Of a DNA stretch of 64,000 nucleotides, positions 20,785-31,766 are shown piece by piece. Position 1 is the stretch's first letter. The number at the start of each line of letters is the position of its first letter. A program made the translations under genes and the position numbers. Source of the stretch: Tolypocladium sp. Sup5 PDA-1 (lineage: Eukaryota > Ascomycota > Sordariomycetes > Hypocreales > Ophiocordycipitaceae). Under the pieces are notes generated by a model. The model made no database searches. It was not told the DNA's origin and saw nothing but the letters and a program-made list of their open reading frames with translations. The stretch is taken from contig JPHH03000005.1 of the NCBI GenBank assembly GCA_000750105.3, forward strand, positions 744,001 through 808,000. Direction: 5' to 3'.

Positions 20785-21515
20785 TGCTGGTGTCTGTCAA
20801 GGCGACTTATAGGAGTAGCAAGCGGTTCTTGGAGCCTTTGAAAGGGTGTTGACCGGCACTGGTGCTGTCGAAGAGCTGCGAGAGGTCTCGAGGTTCTCTC
20901 CCAAGAAAAAAATTGGCCCCACTGGTTATCGATTGGCACGGTGTTTAGCACTGTACGCACTGTGCTCTGTTCAAGGCTGCTTGTAAGTTAAGCTCGACGT
21001 GCAAGTTCGACAAATCTGGGAATGGGAAGTAAGGTATGAAATCCATTGATTGACAGTATTGCGTGAATTCTGACCAAATATGACTGAGTAATGTATTCTG
21101 GGCGCACGTCAAAGGATAGTATGTACGAAGTAGGCGCAGATGGGCCACCAGCAGTCGCACGCGGCTGCCTAGTGCGTGCGGCGCTTTGGTTCGTAGAAGG
21201 AACGTCACTCAAGTTTAATTTGCTTAATACCAATAAAGAACGAACGTGAGCTTATCGCGGTATGCTCTTTCCTTAACAGTCATGGACCTGATGTCTCGTG
21301 CCTTCCTCACCAGAAGCTGCGGGTCTTTGCGGCTACGTACCCACGGCGCCGCTAGTGGTGACGTGCCCCTGCAAGCCCTGGTAACGCCAGCAGCGAGCTT
21401 TTCCTGACGTCAGCTCAAGGGTCCGGCCTAGCTCCCAGAAGCTTGACCTTCAACACAGCTTCCGATAACCACGATCTTTGCCAGTTCGACCAGTCTGCAC
21501 TGCGTTACTTTTGCC
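20785..21515. other. Divergent promoter region of RRP7 and the TMEM19-like gene
   Basis: No gene was seen. A perfect CRE palindrome is annotated separately at 21405-21412. Confidence 0.5.
21405..21412. promoter_or_regulatory. CRE-type palindrome TGACGTCA
   Basis: This is a perfect 8-bp site for ATF/CREB-class bZIP factors, 104 bases before the ATG of the TMEM19-like gene. Its function is inferred from motif and position only. Confidence 0.35.
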
Positions 21516-22790
21516 ATGAAGCCCATCATAGCCGTTCCGGCGACGCTCGCGCTCATCTACCGGGCCTGGAAGAAGAACTCACTGACTCCGGCGGGCCTCG
21601 TCGCTGCCGCGCTGACGGCTGCCGCGCACGCGTACCACCCGTGGAATCTTCCCTTCGTCTTGCTCTGCGTCTTCTTCCTCGCGGGTACTCGGGTTACGCA
21701 TGTATGTTGATTCGCCGTGTTGGAGTTGGTGTTCGGCTTGCTAAGTCTGCGCTAGGTCAAGGAAAATGTCAAGGCCACGTTGACGGTGCACTCGAGAGGC
21801 ACCTCCGGAGGAGAAGGGCCGCGCACACACGTTCAGGGTATGGTTATGCCGTAGTGCTCCGAAACTGAAGCAAGGAGCCTCATCTGACCATGCACGACAG
21901 TCTTTGCAAACTCGCTCATGGCCTCGATCCTCACCGTCCTGCATGCGTACCAGCTCCGGACGCGAGTAGCCGCCTACGCCGACCCCAACACTTCGAACCC
22001 CGAAGGCACCGTCTGCTTCTCATGGGGCGGCGATCTCTTGGTCGTCGGTATCATTGCAAACTACGCTGCCGTCGCGGCAGATACGTTTAGCTCCGAGCTC
22101 GGCATCCTGTCCAAGGGCGAGCCTCGCCTCATCACATCCCTAGCGCTGCGAAAGGTTCCTCGCGGGACAAATGGCGGCGTTACACTAACGGGACTGGCGG
22201 CTGGCCTCTTTGGCTCCATGGTCGTCGTGACATCGGCGATGCTCTTTCTGCCCGCGTGTAGCCCGGAGACGGCACCGACGCTGGGAGGCGGCGCGCCGTG
22301 GTTGATGGACCAGCGCAGACTGTTTATGGGCTTCCTGGTCGTCTGGGGAGCTCTGGGCAGTGTGCTTGACAGCTTCCTTGGCGGAATGTTCCAGCGATCC
22401 GTCAAGGACGTTCGCTCCGGGAAGATTGTCGAGGGTGAGGGCGGCAACCGCGTCCTGGTGTCTGCCGACGCGGATCAAGTCGCCGGGGGCTCTACGAAGC
22501 GTGCGGAGGCCAGGGCAGCCGCGCTCAGCGGGGAGAGCAGCAAAGCAGCAGAAAAATCGGATGGGTCTGCCGTGGATGACCAGGAGACGGAGGACAAATA
22601 CAGCATCAAGAACAAGCATCGCACGCCCAGCTTCGGAGACCATCGGCCGTCGAGGATCGTCGAGAGCGGATGGGATCTTCTGGACAACAACGACGTCAAC
22701 TTCCTCATGGCATCCATCATGAGCATTGGCGGTATGGCGGTGGCGAGCTGGTACTGGGGCGTGCCTATTGACAGCGTCATGAAGCCGTGA
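21516..22790 (+). CDS. TMEM19 / DUF92 family integral membrane protein
   Basis: Three exons, 21516-21701, 21756-21837 and 21901-22790, join in phase to 385 residues. The sequence starts with hydrophobic helices (IAVPATLALIYRAW, LPFVLLCVFFLAGT), then GGEGPRTHVQVFANSL, the conserved DUF92 loop, then YAAVAADTFSSELGIL and GTNGGVTLTGLAAGLFGS, both family signatures, with about six to seven predicted membrane helices. A long polar insert rich in Ser, Lys and Asp (about residues 250-330) precedes the last helices. Plant relatives include the phytyl-phosphate kinase VTE6; the role of fungal members is not established. Confidence 0.88.
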
Positions 22791-25700
22791 AGTCATGAAG
22801 TCATAATACATCTTGTACAACGTGGGAATGCTGTTTCCGTTTGCTACGTTGGCTCCAAAGCGCACATATGAGAACCGATGTGATCTTGAGTTACGGCCCA
22901 TCTGCAATGCTCTGTCGTTGTCTGTTACCAATGTCGTCACTGTGCTGGACCGTGCCCAGGGATGCTTGCATTTACCCAACGCCGCATACTCTTAATCAGG
23001 GCCACACAGCGTTTACGCGGATAAATTCTGCCCAAGCTGGTCTCAATCTGGCTCCGACAGCCGGCCTCCAAGCCATCTCTCGTCCCTCGGCGCATGGCGC
23101 GCATATTTCCCCAGGTTTCTTGTCACAGGGAAAACCACTCCAGCGAACAGAAAGTCGCGCACGTATCGCATACCGACGCGCCTCAGCCGGAGCTGAAATC
23201 CGGGGTCGCGACAAATCAGTGACGTCCGATTAGGTTCACCAGGGGTGGTCCACAAGCGGTCACACGTGTAAATGGGCATATCGCGTGTCCTCGGCCCGCG
23301 AGTGGCAAGCACGGCCGCTCAGAGCGCGGGTAATTGAAATCAGACTCGGCCTTCCCTCGCGAGATGATTCCAGAGAGTCATTTTGTGTTGTAATACGGGA
23401 TAGGGGGGATGGTGGGTGGAAAAGGAGGAGCCTGGGGTGGAAGCCGGAAGGGTCCAACGGGGTCCCGTCTCCGTTTGCGGGGGGTTTTGCAGATCGGGTG
23501 AGCCGACACAGGTCCGGGGTTCCCTCCCGAGCCTGCATTTTTGCACGCCGAGGCGAGGTACTCTACTTGGGTACTTTGTCCGTATAAATAAATTAAAAAA
23601 ACAAGATGCGCGATTTCGTGCAACAAGGAGCGGTCAGCCGGGCAGCGGATGCCGAGACAGGTACAGGCCATCACAGTCAGACGGCACGGGCGACGAACCG
23701 GCCGCGGCAGGGCGCGCTGTGCGGTTGCAATTCTGACGATGGCGACAACCCGCGATGCTCCGCAGGCAACTGCTAGTGAGCGATTTCGGGAGTCTCTTTC
23801 CCATCGCCAGGCTTCGGTGCTTCGGTGCGCCCAGTCCGTGGCGCGCAAGTGAGCGAAGAGAATTATGCAGGACCTGGCCACGGGCCAATCATGGCACGAC
23901 GATAAGCCGTGTCGCGACGGTTCCTCGGTGGCGCTCCGGATGGGGCCCAGACGGGACTTGCAGCCCGGGGGAGGTACCTCTACCAGTCGAGCATTGGGTA
24001 AAGTATCAAGTATTCAAGGTGCCAGGCGCGTTTGCGGTGCGGTAAATGCTGGGAGGGTCCTTGCCTGATGGGGGCAAATGCATCCGGGCGCAAGGAAGCT
24101 ATTTGGTAACGCAGAGGAAAAGCCCGGGACAGACTCGACTGTCGTGTGCTCACCTTGGCACCCAGGGTTCATTGCAGGTTGCCCAGCCCACCGAGAGCCC
24201 GCCTGGCTGAGTCGATGGTTTCATATGGTGTTCCTCCAGCCTTCGATACCACGCGCGGGCGCCGCAGCCCGTATGCGCCACAGAGGACCAATCCAGACCC
24301 GACATGTTTCCCAATTTATGCCAGGCCTCCTCGGCGCCCGGAAGGTGTGAAAATAGCATGTGCTGACTGCGCGCGAGATGCACAGCCATCAGCCAGTGGG
24401 CGCCGCGCCTCGATGCCATCTACACGAGCAGCCTAGCGCGCGTACTGGGCGATCCCACGTTGGGGTTTGGGACAGGGCGATCTGGCCCAAGGGGATCGAG
24501 GGTGACGGCAGAGCCCAGTGACCGCCGGGAAAACAGGTTTGTCCTGTCAAACCTCTGCTGCTTGATGATGTCGTCAGGCCAGGCACAGCAGTTGCAACTT
24601 GCAACAGCTGGACGCAGTCAGTCGGCAGTACGAGTACGTAAGGAACCCCACCAACGGATCAGAGGGCGTGTGAAGTCGCATGGCAACCCCGCCATCCAGT
24701 TCTTCCACTCCCGCATGCGTTACCCAGAGATAGCGAGCGGCCGAGACACGCCCTGAAGCGGCGACGTGCACCCGCGCTGCTTGGCTGCGTTCCTGTACGA
24801 CCCCGAACCTGTATCCCGAATTCAATACCGTCACCGAGCGGCCGAATTTGCGAATGCCCAGGCCCTCACGCATCCGGGCCCATACGGTGCAACGATGAGA
24901 CAGCCTGCCAGCCGTGGCTACCCGCGGCCTGGAGGCTGGAGTCGTGGAGCCAAGACACCGGGGCAGAGAAAGGCGAGACACTGCGCCGCCCAGAAATAGG
25001 TACATCACGGCCTGGACCTGGGGGGCGTGCGTCCGTGATCCAGGAACCGGCGCCGTAAATAAACGTCAGTCATATCGCGAGTCATAGGTACTCTGACAAC
25101 CGCAGTTGTAATCGCCGCGGGACGACTGGCTGGGCTTGATAGCGGCGTGGGAGGCCTTGGGGAATTAGTGGCCGAAGCCGCTCACTGCTGTGCCTCTGTT
25201 GGGGGGTGTTTGTTGGTTGACCGGCGGTGCCTGTGATACCTACCTACCTACGAGTAGGTACGAGTACTCTTGCGCGCAAACAGGGCTGACGAGCGCAGCG
25301 TCAAGGTGTGTGAGACGCCTTTTGACGCCGCAAGGGCTGGCGCTCGCCGTCGCCGAGACTCGTAGGTGGCTTTGGTGTGACATACAACCAGCCCAGGTAC
25401 AGTACTTGACGGACCCGTGGAGCTGATGGCGCGTGAATCAGTCAGGGCCTTGGTGCGAAGCCAATGACACGAATCAATGTGCTGCATCCCCAGCCGCGCC
25501 CACTCACAAGCCCGCACCGGAACCAGCGAGCCACACCCTTGCACCGCCTTATCTATACCTCGCCGCAAGTACCCTTTGTGTGGGTAGGCCTGAAGGCTCT
25601 CCTCGATACGGGCTCGTCGCTGCTGGAGGCATAAAACCCTCGCCGCCCCAGGCCCTCGCCCTCAACCCGCTGATAAACTCTCCACACTCCCCGTATCGCA

Positions 25701-25829
25701 GCTCCTTTGATACCCGGTCTGCTTTCCTGCAAACGCTTCTCGCCTCGCTCTCGCCTCCATCCTCGTGCCCTCCCTTTTTGCAATTTTCTTTGACGTCTGT
25801 TGCGCTCGCGCACGAAAACAACCGCAGTC
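22791..25829. other. 3-kb gene-free region upstream of glutamine synthetase
   Basis: Many short overlapping frames occur but none has family features or plausible splicing. The region holds several GATA-type sites suited to the nitrogen regulator AreA: GATAAG at 23901-23906, GATAG near 25137, TTATCT (reverse AGATAA) at 25549-25554 and GATAAA near 25671. The last 100 bases are C/T-rich, as is common before fungal start sites. Confidence 0.4.
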
Positions 25830-27757
25830 ATGGTGCGTACCAACAGCAAACCAGCAACTCCCCCACCACCCAATCACGCGCTGGGGACCCTGCGTGCAGC
25901 AGCTCCGCTAACACTGATCCTGCGCAGGCTACCCGCGAAGTCCTCTCCTCCAGGACGGAGACCGTACGAGCCCCGAAGAGACGCAAGCTGAGAAATCGCG
26001 CACCGGATGCTGACCGGCTGTTCTGCAGGTCAACAAGTACATGAAGCTCGACCAGAAGGGCAACATCATGGCCGAGTACGTCTGGGTCGACGCCGTTGGC
26101 GAGACCCGATCCAAGTCCAGGGTGAGTCGCATCCCTCTGATCCGATCGACCCCTGCCTGCGGCCTGCCCTGCCGTTGGCAACCACACGTCAACGAACGCA
26201 CGAAGCCCCCCCCCCCCCCCCCCAAAACCCCCGACTTGTTCCGTCACTGTTGGCCACCCGCTGGGGCGTCATCCGTGCTCTTGCCCAGTGGGCCCCGGTG
26301 GCTCCCAGTGGCTGCAACCGGGATGCGCGACCACTCACGGCCGTCGCTTGCGCCGCGCCCCAGCCACATCTGGCCTTCGCGGCGCATTCAGCCACGTCCA
26401 AAACAGGACCCCCGCTGCGTCGACCGCTGGCCCCACTTCCCCCGGGGCCAGCGGACCAATCGACTTGCTCGATTCGGCGGTCGCCGGGCTCGTGGCCGGC
26501 GTGATGACGGAACTGCGGAACTGCCCAGGCTTCGTGCACCGCGTTGTGACGTATGGCAGAGCGATCATTGTGCAGTTTTGGCTAACCTGGCGCGCTCGAT
26601 AGACTCTCCCCGAGAAGGAGTACACTGCCGAGGACCTCCCGGTCTGGAACTTCGATGGCTCCTCTACCGACCAGGCGCCCGGCGAGAACTCTGACGTCTA
26701 CCTGCGCCCGTGCGCCGTCTACCCGGATCCCTTCCGTGGGTCCCCCAACATCATCGTCCTGGCCGAGTGCTGGGGCGCCGATGGCACGCCCAACAAGTTC
26801 AACTTCCGCCATGAGTGCGCCAAGGTGATGGAGGCTTACGCCGAGCACGAGCCGTGGTTCGGTCTCGAGCAAGAATACACTCTCTTGGACCACGACGACC
26901 GGCCTTTCGGCTGGCCCACTGGTGGTTTCCCTGCTCCGTGAGTTGCCCCGCATTGTGTGGAGGTCTGAGATGGTTGCATGAAAACGGTCCCGCTAACACC
27001 CACAAAGCCAGGGCCCCTACTACTGCGGTGTCGGCAGCGGCAAGGTCGTCATGCGCGACATTGTCGAGTCTCACTACAAGGCCTGTTTGTGTAAGTGTTC
27101 CTTCGTCCACTGCTGATGATGTAATCGCTCTCGCTGACACAAACCTCCAGACGCTGGTGTGCAAATCTCCGGCACCAACGCCGAGGTCATGCCCGGCCAG
27201 TGGGAATACCAAGTCGGCCCTGTCGAGGGTATTAAGAGTAGGTCCTTCCGCATCTGTTGCACGTCACCGCTAGTTGTGCGGGGTTGTGGTATTTGCGCAG
27301 TGCTAACTCGAAGCCAGTGGGTGACCAACTTTGGATTTCGCGATTTTTCCTCGCCCGCGTCGCCGAAGACTTCGGCGTCAAGGTTTCCTGGCACCCCAAG
27401 CCCATCCGCGGGAGCTGGAATGGTGCGGGCCTTCACTCGAACTTCTCGACGAAGGAAATGCGCGTTGAGGGTGGCATGAAGCACATCGAGGACGCTCTCA
27501 AGAAGCTGGAGCCTCACCACGTCGAGTGCATCAAGGAGTACGGCGAGGACAACGAGCAGCGTCTCACTGGAAGCCACGAGACCGGCTCCATCGAGCAGTT
27601 CACCTGGGGCGTCGCCAACCGCGGCACCTCCATCCGTATCCCTCGGGAAACGGCCGCCAAGGGCTTCGGCTACTTCGAGGACCGCCGACCCGCGTCCAAC
27701 GCTGACCCTTACCGTGTGACCAAGGTCCTGATGACCTCCATCTTCGGCAAGCTGTAA
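25830..27757 (+). CDS. Glutamine synthetase
   Basis: Seven exons (25830-25832, 25928-25963, 26029-26121, 26603-26937, 27008-27090, 27151-27237, 27318-27757) join in phase to 358 residues, the usual fungal length. The first exon is only the ATG. The N-terminal grasp domain has MKLDQKGNIMAEYVWVDAVG and VWNFDGSSTDQAPGENSDVY; the catalytic part has EPWFGLEQEYTLLD, YYCGVGSGKVVMRDI, ISGTNAEVMPGQWEYQVGP and NGAGLHSNFSTKEM. It makes glutamine from glutamate, ammonia and ATP in the cytosol. GATA sites upstream fit nitrogen control. Intron 3 is unusually long (481 nt) and holds an 18-C run. Confidence 0.97.
26206..26223 (+). repeat. Poly-C run of 18 inside intron 3 of the glutamine synthetase gene
   Basis: An uninterrupted run of 18 C, a length rarely kept in fungal DNA and prone to slippage and to sequencing error. 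It has no effect on the coding frame. Confidence 0.95.
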
Positions 27758-28223
27758 AATTATGAAACTGTGGTTTACTAGTTCACGGGGTGCCAGACAT
27801 CTTGGCATGGGCGTTACGGCATGGCGGCATGGGACACAATTTGGCTTTTATTCATAGATGACGACGTATTCTAATACTACAACGTCCCCCCATTGACTCT
27901 ACTTTACGTCTACTCTATATGCAGCGCCTGACTTGGGCGATGAAATGTGTGTTGGCAGTGTTGGACCCTGGATCTATACACTCACTCCACCCTTACGTCC
28001 TCGCCGGATGAACTTGAAAGCCGTCACTATGGCCAACTCTATGGACAAACAGTAGCTACAGGCAGAGGTAGTAGGGAATTATGTGAACTGCCATATCTAC
28101 TACACAACGTCCGTCGTGGACCTTTGTTGGTGGGTGGAAGTCTAGGTGCAAAAAGGGCTCGACAAGGTATACTACCATTGCTGTTCGTATATAGTTGGCT
28201 TTCCTCGTGCTCTGTTCTGCTTT
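27758..28223. other. Convergent intergenic spacer
   Basis: Holds the 3' regions of the glutamine synthetase and MOSC-reductase genes. No other feature was seen. Confidence 0.5.
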
Positions 28224-29928
28224 CTAAACTTCAATAGTTATGCGTCCGATTCCACGACTCACACATGCGAGCATCGACGAATCCCTCTCCTCTGGCAATA
28301 AAGCCGTACCCCTGTGGTCAACACGCCCAGCCTTGACTTTGATCTTGCACGTTCCGCAGTTTCCGACTTCGCAGCTGGACGGGAAATCCGGTATCTCGCG
28401 TCGAAGTACCTCCAACAGGCTTTCTTCCTCGCCGACTTTGAGGACTCGCCCCTTTTTGCTGGATAATTCAACCTCGAAGGGATCACCGGAGATGTCGGCG
28501 GCGAATGCTTCGTAGTGGACTTCATTGGGCGGTATACCACACTCTTCTACAGCACCCCTGGCTGCTTCCATCATTCGATTGGGGCCACAGACATAGAGGT
28601 GGCTGTTCCAGGTGAGAGTCTTGACAATGCTCTTGATGTCCATCCTCTGCCCCTTGGACTTGTCGTAGAAGACAATATTGTCTTTAAAGAGCTCCAGTCG
28701 GTCTTGGAAAGGGATTTCTTGGGTAGTTCGCACGGCGTAGTGGAGTTTGTAGTTGAGGTTGATGGAATGCATGCCCTTGATCAGGGCAAGGAAGGCCGTT
28801 ATGCCGATGCCCCCGGCGATGAAGCAGTGGTTGCTTGCGGAGCTTGCAAAACCGACGCCTGTGGTTACTCTGCCCACCTGCAGGAGGTCGCCGACTTTCG
28901 ATTGGTGAAGATAGCGTGAGCCTCCCCGGCTGTTCTCGTCCAGCGCAATGCCAAGCTCAAACTTGTCGGAGAAGTTAAAGACACTTTCTCCGCCGGCCAC
29001 GATAGAGTATGAGCGGATGAGACCATTGGGCAGTTTGATCCTGGCGTGAGCGCCGGGCAGCATCTTCTCGGTGTCGGGCTCAGGGGTAACTGCCTCCAAC
29101 ACCAAAGACACAATTCTCGGCGTCTCCATCTTGCGGTTCGTTATCTTGAAGTCCTTCCAGGCATCTTCCTGGACGGGTTGGGACTTCTTCATCGCCTTGG
29201 CCACCCTCTTTCGGAACTGCCCACGGCTTTCCTCCCCCAGAGCGTCGATGTCTGCCAACTGTTGGTTCATCTCCAAGTTCTCCTTGTCTCGGTGCAGGTA
29301 TTCTTGGACTCGCTCCACGGTCCATTGGGGCCACTGTCTCTCCACCAATCGTATCTCGTCGCCCGTGTTGACGGTGCCTTCGCGCAGCACTCGATAATAC
29401 CAGCCCGTACGGCTGGTTTGGTATGTCACGGGGGCAAAGTTCTTGAGTGAAAAGCGGTGATTTAACTTGAAGCAGGGTTGTCTCGGCAAGGAAACCTGGA
29501 GAAGGACTTCGGGTCCCACGGATATAACATCGCCGATGCAAACGTTTCGCTCATTCATGTGCGAGGTGACAAAGTTCTCGCCGAAGCCTCCTGGGACGAA
29601 TTTATCAGTTCGCTCGGGGTAGGTTTGTCGCCAGTCGGAATAGTGTGAGGAGCAGTCTATGCAAGTGTTAAGATGAGGCGACACATGAAAGCTGCGCGAC
29701 AAGCTCACATCCAAGGATGGCTTTATCAAGGCCGCCGTGAAACGTCAAGTCGTGTTCATCTCCCTCGAGTCCGAGTTTGCTGATCTTCATCGGCCCCGGG
29801 CAAATCTTCTTGTCGATTCCAGACTCGATGCTCAAGCCCGGCATCTTCTTCATCCCGGAGGTGCGGACTTCAAGAAGTTTATCTACCTCGAAAGGAGCTG
29901 CGAGGTCTCTTAATGAGGCCGGCGCCAT
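28224..29928 (-). CDS. MOSC domain fused to ferredoxin-reductase and 2Fe-2S ferredoxin domains
   Basis: Two exons, 29928-29709 and 29656-28224, join in phase to 550 residues. Residues 1-220 form a MOSC domain: GDEHDLTFHGGLDKAIL, GGFGENF and, later, TGWYYRVLREGTVNTGD, typical of the YiiM group that handles the molybdenum cofactor. From about 245 a flavin reductase module follows, with RSYSIVAGG (flavin-binding RxYS), FIAGGIGITAFLALI (NAD(P)H site) and YVCGPNRMM. The C-terminal 2Fe-2S domain has CEVGNCGTC plus a fourth cysteine in SMLACVSRG. The chain would carry electrons from NAD(P)H through flavin and iron-sulfur centre to a Mo- or MOSC-bound acceptor. The physiological substrate is unknown; detoxification of N-hydroxylated compounds is one guess. 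Confidence 0.9.
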
Positions 29929-31766
29929 GGTTGCAGGGAAAGAGGTGTGAGTTAAACAAGCTAGTGGATGGGGTATTAAGAGGGGATTATGGTTAAAAAA
30001 AAACAATCAGAGGACTGGGGGCATATAGGCGCGAATTGGGAAGAGGTGTAAGCCGCCGTGTGTGAGTGTAAGCCGGGGGATTTTATAAGCGCTACAAGAT
30101 CAAGCTAATTGTGGGACTTTTGGGCTTGATTCCAAATGCAACAGCTGATAGGCTGCTTGAGAGCGATGTACAGTATCTGCACTGTATTTCTGACTGTATT
30201 GCTCTGACGGACGCAGTGGAAACACTCGGCAGTTGTTCCAGTATGTCGGGAACGATCGCGTATGTAAGGCCTCTATTAGAATAATTAGAAGCAAAATATT
30301 CATATATGTGTTTTATAGAGAGAATAAAGCAAATATGTGGAAAGCTCTAGGCTGTGGATTGCGGAGCAAATTTGGGTGTGTACGGAACGACCGAGAATAC
30401 TACAAGTAGTTCGGAAGAGTGGGAATAACAAGAAGCAAAGTATTACCTCTATATGACGTTAAATACTTAACACGTCCAGATATATCAAGTAGCGAGCGGG
30501 CTGTTGAATAATAAAGAAGGGAGGGTATCTGCAATGAATAATGTGACGAGTCCTTCCCTCTCCGGCCGGGTATATCCCGAGAAGATGGATTTTATCGCTC
30601 TAAAACTTCCAATTTGTCTTAAGCTTCCTCATGTCTTTCGTTGATTTCGACAGCGCGCTCGGTATTCCGTTCCGACTCGATCCCCCCTGGTGATATCTCC
30701 GCTTCTTCCAGGCGGGTTCAGGGACGGCTCTCGGTGCATACGAGGCCAATATGCTTGACCCCATAATTTCTCTGTTATATAACAGTTAGCCAGGTATATC
30801 AGAGAACAGCAGAGTCAGACGTAAGTAGACCGACCGCGGTTCCGTAGAGCCCGACGACCCCGCGACCTTCTACGTGAACGGTCTGGGTCTTCGAAGACAT
30901 GCGCCACTTCAGCCGGCTTTGCTGGAGCGAAAACAGGGAGACCGCTCATGGTTGGTGAAAAGCTGTTAAAGCTGTTAGAATCCGACTGATCATTCGGGGG
31001 CAGTGTCCGTTTGCAGGCCGTGCTACAATCTTGGGGAGCAAGTTACCGGTCACATGTACAGGAGGCTTCATAGTTCCAGGTAGTTACCAGCATCCTTCTG
31101 TCGCCAATGAGCGAGGCCATCGGCCCTCAAGGTGCCTGGCGGCGGCGGCGGGAGCAGCGGGCTCGTCGGCGGACACGAGCTTGACGAAAAAGTCAAGTCG
31201 GCAGAGTCGGCCTCGGACAGAGACGAGTGCTGGGGTATGGGAATGCCGATTGGGAGGGTTCGGTGGTAGGAGCGGCGGCGCGGCGTGGATGGAGACGCGG
31301 CGCTCGTCTGCGCAAACGACGACGACGACGACGAGCTCATGTAAGATAGTCAGGGTTTGGCTGGTGGATGAAGCCGTCCTGTGCGGCGGTGCGCCCTCAA
31401 TGGTGACGGCGGTGCGGGAGGCAGCCGCGAAACGAAGGCGCCACTCCTCCAATTCGGATCAACCGTCAACTTGGTCTTGCTCCCCGCTCGCTCTCCCTCT
31501 GCGAAGCCCACGGCCTGGCCCTGCATGGTGCTGGTGATGCTTGCGCCGTCTCGCGACTTCTCGTCCATCGCCCACCAACGGTCCCGAGAGTGCTCGCCTT
31601 GTAAGCCGGCGGCGGATTCTGTGCGACCAGCTGGACCGAACCACCATACGTAGGCACGCCGCACACCGTATTTCTGACCACCGCTCATTCATTAATTTTT
31701 TGGAGAAAGCATACCTTAACCTTCAACCTTGTCTAATGGAGTCCTAAAGAGGACAAGGATGACTTC
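29929..31766. other. Gene-poor stretch with coding-like fragments
   Basis: Bases 30,000-30,540 are AT-rich without a gene. At 30,600-31,000 (minus) and 31,070-31,690 (minus) open frames with biased composition occur, including a serine/proline-rich 90-residue frame from an ATG at 31340, but no domain or convincing splice pattern ties them together. They may be decayed exons of the kinase-like pseudogene to the right or of another gene. Confidence 0.35.

Noticed and set aside
24574..25008. 144-residue minus-strand frame upstream of glutamine synthetase
   Set aside because: Composition is that of GC-rich spacer, with frames open on several strands at once, and no motif was recognised.
26007..26694. 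Long plus-strand frames across the glutamine synthetase intron 3
   Set aside because: They include the poly-C intron and run out of frame with the conserved enzyme; the spliced gene explains the sequence.
30600..31000. Possible two-exon small gene on the minus strand
   Set aside because: Exon 1 and the long second frame have incompatible phases with the available donors, and neither part matches a known family.
31031..31537. 168-residue plus-strand frame
   Set aside because: Low-complexity Thr/Ser/Arg content is caused by simple repeats (acgacgacg), with no ATG context or homology recognised.
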